Shown one piece after another: positions 59,676 through 64,000 of a stretch of DNA of 64,000 nt. The notes beneath the pieces were generated by a model. It saw only the letters and a list, made by a program, of their open reading frames with translations, was not told the DNA's origin and did not search any database. A program made the translations under genes and the position numbers. Position 1 is the stretch's first letter, and every line of letters begins with the position of its first letter. This stretch comes from Streptosporangium pseudovulgare (GTDB taxonomy: Bacteria; Actinomycetota; Actinomycetes; Streptosporangiales; Streptosporangiaceae), in the NCBI RefSeq assembly GCF_014648055.1, contig NZ_BMQJ01000007.1:1046-65045 (forward strand), given 5' to 3'.

Positions 59676-61427
59676 ATGTACGTGCCCGGATGGCCGGCCG
59701 TGGGCCGCACCGACGATCAGCGACTGGTGGAGGAGCTCCGGCGTGCCGACGCGACTGCGGCGGCACGCCTCTACGACTCCTATGCCGAACGTCTCTACGA
59801 CTACGCCCGCTCGCTGCTGGGCGACCGTGACGGCGCGGCCGGCGACGCGGCCGGCGCCGTGCACGACGCCCTGGTCACCGCCCGGGAGCGGGTGGGCCTG
59901 CTGCGCGAACCGGGACGGCTGCGCCCATGGCTGTACGCGCTGACCCGGGTGGAGTGCGCGGAGCGGTCCCGGACCCCGCGGGAGCCGGCCCGCACCGCGG
60001 TGCTGGACCCCGGCGACCTCCCCGACGACCCGGGTGAGCGGGAGCTGGCCCTCCTGGTGCACGAGACCCTGGCCGAGCTGGGCGGGCAGGAGCGCGAGGC
60101 GCTGCTGCTGGCGGTCCGGCACGGCCTCGGCGCGGCGGAGGCCGGCGCCGTGCTGGGCCTGAGCTCCCGGCAGGCCGGCGCCCGCCTCGCCCGCGCCCGC
60201 GACCACCTGGAGAACACCGCCGCCGCGGTGGTGCTGGCCAAGGTCGGCCGGGCGCACTGCCCGGACCTGTCGGCCATGGTGGACTCCCTGGAGGGCCCGC
60301 TGCCGGTCGCGCTGCGCAGGCGCCTGTCGAGCCACATCGGCCGGTGCGAGGTCTGCGTGGAGCGGCGCGGCCGGCACGTCGCGGCCGAGCGGCTGCTCGA
60401 CCTGGTGCCGGCGGCCTTCGCGCCGCTGTCCCTGCGCCGCCGGGTCGTTGCGACCTGCGTGAACCCGGAGCTGCGCGACGCCCGGGCCGCCGCGGCCCTG
60501 CCGGTCGGCCGCTTCGACCGGTCGGGGTTCCCGGTGTCCGCCGGGGAGCGCGGGGGGCGGCGCCGTACGGCGGGGGCGCGGCGCGCGAAGGCGGGCCGGG
60601 CGAGCGAGACCGCGGGCCGGGGACGCGAGGCCGCGGGCGGGGCCGCGCGGCGTGCCCCGCGGGGGGCGAAGCCGGCGGTCGTGGCGGCGGCGTGTGTGCT
60701 GGCCGCGACCGGGGCGATGGTGGCCGTCACCGGGGGCGGCTTCGCCGGCGGCCCGGCGCGTGGCGCCGCGCCCGCCGGGGAGCCCGCCGTGATCTCCCTG
60801 GAGCCGGGACCGGAGACGGACCCCTCCGAGCCGGTGCCCGATGACCCGGCGGACGCCGGGGAGACCGCGCCGGCGGCCCCGGAGCCGACCGGGGACGGGG
60901 AGGACGGGGAGGACGGTGGAGCGGACGGGGCCGGCGGGTCCAGGACGTCCGCCCCGGCCGTCCCCACCCCCTCGCGGGCCGCCGGCCCGGCCCGGCCGGC
61001 CCCGCCGCGGCCCGCTCCCCGGCGCAGCCCCTCCCGCCGCGCCTCCGCGACCCCGGCGGCCGGGCGGCCGGCCGTCTCGTGCCCGGCGGACCTCGGCAGG
61101 GGCGCGGGGCGGGTTCTCCTGACGGCGAGCGGAGGCGCGCTGTCGTGGTCGGCGTCCGCCTCGGGCGGGCTGGACGTCAGCCCCGCCTCGGGCCGGTTGG
61201 CGACCGGCGGAAGGGCTGTGATATGGGTCACAGCCGCCGATCCGAGCGAGAGCGGCTCCGGCCGGGTCTCCATCAGGGCCGCGGGCCGCACCCTCGGCTG
61301 TGCCCTTTCTTGGGAAGCTCCTGGTCAGGAGGAGGAAGACCCGCCGGGCGACCCGCTGCCCGTCCCCTCGTCCGACCCCTCGGCGGCCACCTCCGCGGAC
61401 GACCCGTCGGCGCCGGAGGCGACCTGA
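59676..61427 (+). CDS. ECF-type sigma factor fused to a zinc-finger, membrane segment and external Ig-like domain
   Basis: A 583-residue protein. Sigma region 2 reads ARLYDSYAERLYDYARSLLG, and region 4 ELGGQEREALLLAVRHGLGA and LSSRQAGARLARARDHLE (residues 1-195). Then comes an anti-sigma-like zinc finger HIGRCEVCVERR, and a basic low-complexity segment. One membrane helix (AAACVLAATGAMVAVTGGGF, about 346-366) leads to an external acidic/Pro-rich linker and a BACON/Ig-like domain (LTASGGALSWSASASG to GCALSWEAP). This is the membrane-bound ECF52/ECF53-like plan, in which the anti-sigma function is part of the sigma protein. ATG with GGGGAGGA. Regulation probably involves proteolytic release. 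Confidence 0.88.
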   Translation: MYVPGWPAVGRTDDQRLVEELRRADATAAARLYDSYAERLYDYARSLLGDRDGAAGDAAGAVHDALVTARERVGLLREPGRLRPWLYALTRVECAERSRTPREPARTAVLDPGDLPDDPGERELALLVHETLAELGGQEREALLLAVRHGLGAAEAGAVLGLSSRQAGARLARARDHLENTAAAVVLAKVGRAHCPDLSAMVDSLEGPLPVALRRRLSSHIGRCEVCVERRGRHVAAERLLDLVPAAFAPLSLRRRVVATCVNPELRDARAAAALPVGRFDRSGFPVSAGERGGRRRTAGARRAKAGRASETAGRGREAAGGAARRAPRGAKPAVVAAACVLAATGAMVAVTGGGFAGGPARGAAPAGEPAVISLEPGPETDPSEPVPDDPADAGETAPAAPEPTGDGEDGEDGGADGAGGSRTSAPAVPTPSRAAGPARPAPPRPAPRRSPSRRASATPAAGRPAVSCPADLGRGAGRVLLTASGGALSWSASASGGLDVSPASGRLATGGRAVIWVTAADPSESGSGRVSIRAAGRTLGCALSWEAPGQEEEDPPGDPLPVPSSDPSAATSADDPSAPEAT

Positions 61428-61585
61428 CCTCGTGACCTTCCGCCGACTCGATTCGGCACTTCCTTTTGCGATCCGGTAAACCAGGCACCTCTGCCAGGCG
61501 TCGGCATTGACGTGCAGTGAAGTGGTTGGTCACATGAAGTTGCGATCAACCGTGCGAAGACGAGATCGGATCGGGGAGCCAGGAG

Positions 61586-61957
61586 ATGCCGGGTCACCGC
61601 GTGGTGCTCAGGTGGATCCTGGTGCCGGCCTGCGCCGCGGGCGCGGTGATCGCGCTGGCGGGGTTCGACACCCCGCTGCGTCCGGTATTGACGGGTTTGT
61701 TCATTTTGCTCACACCCGGGGTCGCCGTGGTAGGACTGTTGCGTGATCGTGACTCTCTTGCGGCAATATCGACTGGGGTAGCGGCAAGTCTGGTCATGAA
61801 CGTTTCCCTTGCCACCTCGATGCTGATCCTTGACGCATGGTCGCCTCGCGCCGGAGTGGCGACGATCGCGGTGCTCAGCGGCTTCATCTACGTACTACGC
61901 CTGCTGCAGCCGAAGAACGCACGCTTGCAGACCGAACAGGGGGCCGGGTCGAAGTGA
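61586..61957 (+). CDS. Small multi-helix membrane protein
   Basis: A 123-residue protein with four hydrophobic helices (VLRWILVPACAAGAVIAL, VLTGLFILLTPGVAVVGLL, VAASLVMNVSLATSMLILDA, VATIAVLSGFIYVLRLL) and a short basic C-terminus. No known family. CCAGGAG precedes the ATG. Its TGA overlaps the next gene's GTG as GTGA (61954-61957), so it is coupled to the CelD/FemAB-like transferase and probably works with it in the membrane. Confidence 0.85.
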   Translation: MPGHRVVLRWILVPACAAGAVIALAGFDTPLRPVLTGLFILLTPGVAVVGLLRDRDSLAAISTGVAASLVMNVSLATSMLILDAWSPRAGVATIAVLSGFIYVLRLLQPKNARLQTEQGAGSK

Positions 61958-63156
61958 AGATCACCGTCGTGAGTCCGAGGGATCTCGGGGAGTCCGAGGC
62001 GTCACGGTGGCGCGAGCTCCAGAAAACCTCTCCCAGCCTCGACAATCCCTTCCTGTCGGTGGAGTTCACCCAGGCCATGGGCCGGCTGCGCGACTACGTG
62101 CGGGTCGCCGTGATCGAGGACGGCGGGACCGTCGCCGGTTTCTTCCCCTACGAGCGGCACGGCCTGGGCGTCGGCAGGCCGCTGGGCGGCTTCCTGACCA
62201 CCTGCCACGGGCTGATCTCCGTACCGGGTCTGCGGCTCGACTCCCGCGAGCTCCTGCGGGGCTGCGGGATCTCGGCCCTCGAGTTCGAGTACCTGGTCCC
62301 GGGCCAGCCGACGTTCGCCCCGTACGAGACGGACGTGCGGCCGGCCCCGCTCATGGATCTCCGCGGCGGCTTCGACGCCTACATCGAGCAGGTGCGCGCC
62401 CAGTCCGCCAAGAACTACAAGACGGTCCGCTACAAGGAGCGCAAGCTCGGCCGCGAGCAGGGCGAGATCCGCTTCGAGTACGACTCCGCCGACCCCGCGA
62501 CGCTGCGCACGCTGCTCGCCTGGAAGTCCGACCAGTACCGGCGGACCGGCCGCGTGGACCGTTTCGCCCAGCCGTGGATCGTCCGGCTCGTCGAGGAGCT
62601 GCACGCCCGGCCGTCGGCCGGCTTCGCCGGCGTCCTGACGATGCTCTACGCCGGTGACACTCCCGTCGCCGGGCACTTCGGCCTCCGTACGGAGACCACC
62701 CTCGTCGGGTGGTTCCCCGCCTACGACCCCGAGTACGCGCGGTACTCGCCCGGGATCATGCACCACCTGCACATGGCCGAGCACGCCGCCGCGGCGGGCC
62801 TTGAGCAGGTGGACATGGGCAAGGGCGGGCGCGAGTACAAGGACTGGCTCAAGACCGGCTCCGTCATGGTCGCCGAGGCGCGCGTCTCGCGGCCGTCCCC
62901 CGTCGCCGCCGCCCAGTGGCTGCGCCGGGTGCCGGTGAACCGGCTCCGCGCCGTCGTGGTGGAGAACCCCACGCTGTTCCGTGCGGCCGACCGGGTGCTC
63001 AAGGGCTACGGCCGGGCGCGGTCGAGCCTCCAGTCACGCCCCGCCCCGCGGGATGCCGGCCCCGCGTCGCAGCCCGCCGCGCCGGAACGATCCGCCGCAC
63101 CGGAGCGGTCCACCGCGCCGGAACGGCCCGCCCAGGAGTCGTCGCGGACGCGCTGA
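61954..63156 (+). CDS. CelD/FemAB-like GNAT-fold acyl/aminoacyl transferase
   Basis: A 400-residue cytoplasmic protein of the GNAT_6/CelD (BcsL) family, related to FemAB-type transferases. It has LDNPFLSVEFTQAMGRLRDY, AVIEDGGTVAGFFPYERHGL, SAKNYKTVRYKERKLGREQG, GVLTMLYAGDTPVAGHFGLR and MGKGGREYKDWLKTGSVMVA. Homologues occur in polysaccharide and cell-envelope clusters, where they acylate a sugar or peptide. The C-terminal 40 residues are Ala/Pro/Glu-rich repeats (APERSAAPERSTAPERPAQE). GTG start coupled to the upstream membrane gene. Followed by a GT2 gene, supporting a surface-polymer role. Confidence 0.9.
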   Translation: MKITVVSPRDLGESEASRWRELQKTSPSLDNPFLSVEFTQAMGRLRDYVRVAVIEDGGTVAGFFPYERHGLGVGRPLGGFLTTCHGLISVPGLRLDSRELLRGCGISALEFEYLVPGQPTFAPYETDVRPAPLMDLRGGFDAYIEQVRAQSAKNYKTVRYKERKLGREQGEIRFEYDSADPATLRTLLAWKSDQYRRTGRVDRFAQPWIVRLVEELHARPSAGFAGVLTMLYAGDTPVAGHFGLRTETTLVGWFPAYDPEYARYSPGIMHHLHMAEHAAAAGLEQVDMGKGGREYKDWLKTGSVMVAEARVSRPSPVAAAQWLRRVPVNRLRAVVVENPTLFRAADRVLKGYGRARSSLQSRPAPRDAGPASQPAAPERSAAPERSTAPERPAQESSRTR

Positions 63157-63290
63157 ACCTCCCGGCCCCTTTTCTCCCCTCCAGTCCCTGTCCCTGTCCC
63201 CAACGCAAGGCTCCCTCTATCGAAGTCGCGCCGTTCTCATTTCCCGAGTGAGGGCGAGCGGGCGGAAGGACCAAAGGAACATCCGTCATC

Positions 63291-64000
63291 ATGAACCCTG
63301 ACACCGTCAGACAGAACTCCAAGCAGCTCGGCGTGCTGCGCTCGGTGCCGCCCATCGAGCGCTTCACCCCCATCACCCCGCACGTGGCCGTCTCCCCGAC
63401 CGTCAGCGTCGTCGTGCCCGCGATGAACGAGGCGGAGAACCTCCCGCACGTCTTCGCCACGCTGCCTCAGTGGATCGACGAGATCGTCCTGGTGGACGGC
63501 AACTCGGTGGACGACACCGTCGCCGTGGCCCGGCGGCTGCGTCCCAACGTGAAGGTCGTCACCCAACGCGGCAAGGGCAAGGGCGACGCGCTCTCGGCGG
63601 GCTTCGCCGCGTGCACCGGCGACATCATCGTGATGATCGACGCCGACGGCTCCACCGACGGCCGCGAGATCATCCAGTTCGTGGGCGCCCTGGTCACCGG
63701 CGCCGACTTCGTCAAGGGGTCGCGCTACGCCGCCGGCGGCGGCAGCGACGACCTGACCTTCAGCCGCCGGTTCGGCAACACGGTCCTGACCACGCTGGTG
63801 AACTGGTTCTACGGCACCCGCTACACCGACCTGTGCTACGGCTACAACGCCTTCTGGGCCCGGCACCTGCCGGCCCTCGACCTCGACTGCGAGGGTTTCG
63901 AGGTCGAGACGCTGATGAACATCCGCGCCGCCAAGGCCGGGCTGCGCATCCAGGAGGTTCCCAGCCACGAGCGGTGCCGGATCCACGGCCAGAGCAACCT
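63291..64000 (+). CDS. Family 2 glycosyltransferase, runs off the right edge
   Basis: The first 236 codons of a GT2 protein closely similar to the one at 40097: SVVVPAMNEAENLPHVFATL, LVDGNSVDDTVAVAR, DADGSTDG, GSRYAAGGGSDDLTF, TDLCYGYNAFWARHL and VETLMNIRAA. It has an extra 30-residue N-terminal stretch (NPDTVRQNSKQLGVLRSVPP). ATG with AAAGGAAC upstream. It lies 134 bp after the CelD/FemAB-like gene, so a surface-glycan operon is likely to continue beyond the window. The end is not visible. Confidence 0.9.
   Translation, partial: MNPDTVRQNSKQLGVLRSVPPIERFTPITPHVAVSPTVSVVVPAMNEAENLPHVFATLPQWIDEIVLVDGNSVDDTVAVARRLRPNVKVVTQRGKGKGDALSAGFAACTGDIIVMIDADGSTDGREIIQFVGALVTGADFVKGSRYAAGGGSDDLTFSRRFGNTVLTTLVNWFYGTRYTDLCYGYNAFWARHLPALDLDCEGFEVETLMNIRAAKAGLRIQEVPSHERCRIHGQSN

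Overview
This window is very GC-rich bacterial chromosome, above 70 percent by eye. It has frequent GTG starts, strong third-position GC bias, perfect GC hairpins without T-tracts as terminators, and actinomycete regulator families: a SARP, HTH-TPR proteins, SpoIIE/STAS/HATPase partner-switching proteins and an ECF sigma factor with a C-terminal extension. I infer a filamentous actinomycete, most likely in or near the Streptosporangiaceae. No rRNA, tRNA, transposase, integrase, prophage or CRISPR array was recognised, so this reads as chromosome-arm housekeeping and accessory DNA.

Layout. 1-4.3 kb: glycerol uptake (glpK 5' end, glpF), a cytochrome P450, a 2H phosphoesterase and a secreted SGNH esterase. 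4.5-9.5 kb: an HTH-TPR regulator, then a TetR gene divergent from an ABC-F ATPase around a perfect 26-bp palindrome, followed by a Vgb-type seven-bladed lyase. Together these look like an inducible streptogramin-type antibiotic-protection locus. 9.5-14.3 kb: small proteins, a kinase-fold protein without a P-loop, a glycogen-binding-domain protein, acetate kinase and a STAS protein. 14.6-17.9 kb: a sugar ABC importer without its ATPase, closed by a 20-bp perfect hairpin. 17.9-21.7 kb: a HAD hydrolase and an RsbW/RsbV-like pair divergent from a SpoIIE phosphatase that keeps a histidine-kinase H-box but has lost its ATPase domain. 21.8-25.3 kb: GNAT, a secreted AA10 LPMO with CBM2, a CBM2 lipoprotein, a TetR protein and a zinc-free L33 paralogue with a Zur-like site. 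25.6-27.4 kb: a ribbon-helix-helix regulator with a GACGTC array, and a DUF4097 protein. 28-36.5 kb: Tex, YnfA overlapping a DUF998 gene, MerR with an aldo/keto reductase, a soluble NarL-type histidine kinase and a secreted 5'-nucleotidase.

36.8-44.4 kb holds the most unusual material. A phosphotransferase/HTH-TPR gene pair is divergent from a 94-residue protein and a tiny 31-codon gene with its own palindrome, ribosome-binding site and terminator. A second 31-codon gene of the same length, encoding 22 of 31 identical residues, lies 2.6 kb away. The two share Pro/Arg-rich blocks but differ at many synonymous positions, so they form a real, very small protein family that I do not recognise. 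A GT2 glycosyltransferase, a Phd/PIN toxin-antitoxin pair, a STAS protein and an APC permease lie around and between them.

44.6-53.9 kb: GT4 glycosyltransferase, PIG-L deacetylase, LPG-synthase-like membrane protein, a large SARP regulator, a VTT/DedA membrane protein behind a DtxR/IdeR-type iron box, and a D-Ala-D-Ala carboxypeptidase whose 3' end abuts an ArsR gene across a 46-bp tandem duplication. 53.9-64 kb: ArsR with an Old Yellow Enzyme, an AT-rich island leading to a secreted protein with a CXXCH motif and a Trp-every-third-residue tail, a TrmH-type methyltransferase, a CDF-like transporter, a substrate-binding/VWA fusion, a membrane-tethered sigma factor, a membrane protein coupled to a CelD/FemAB-like acetyltransferase, and a second copy of the GT2 gene running off the end.
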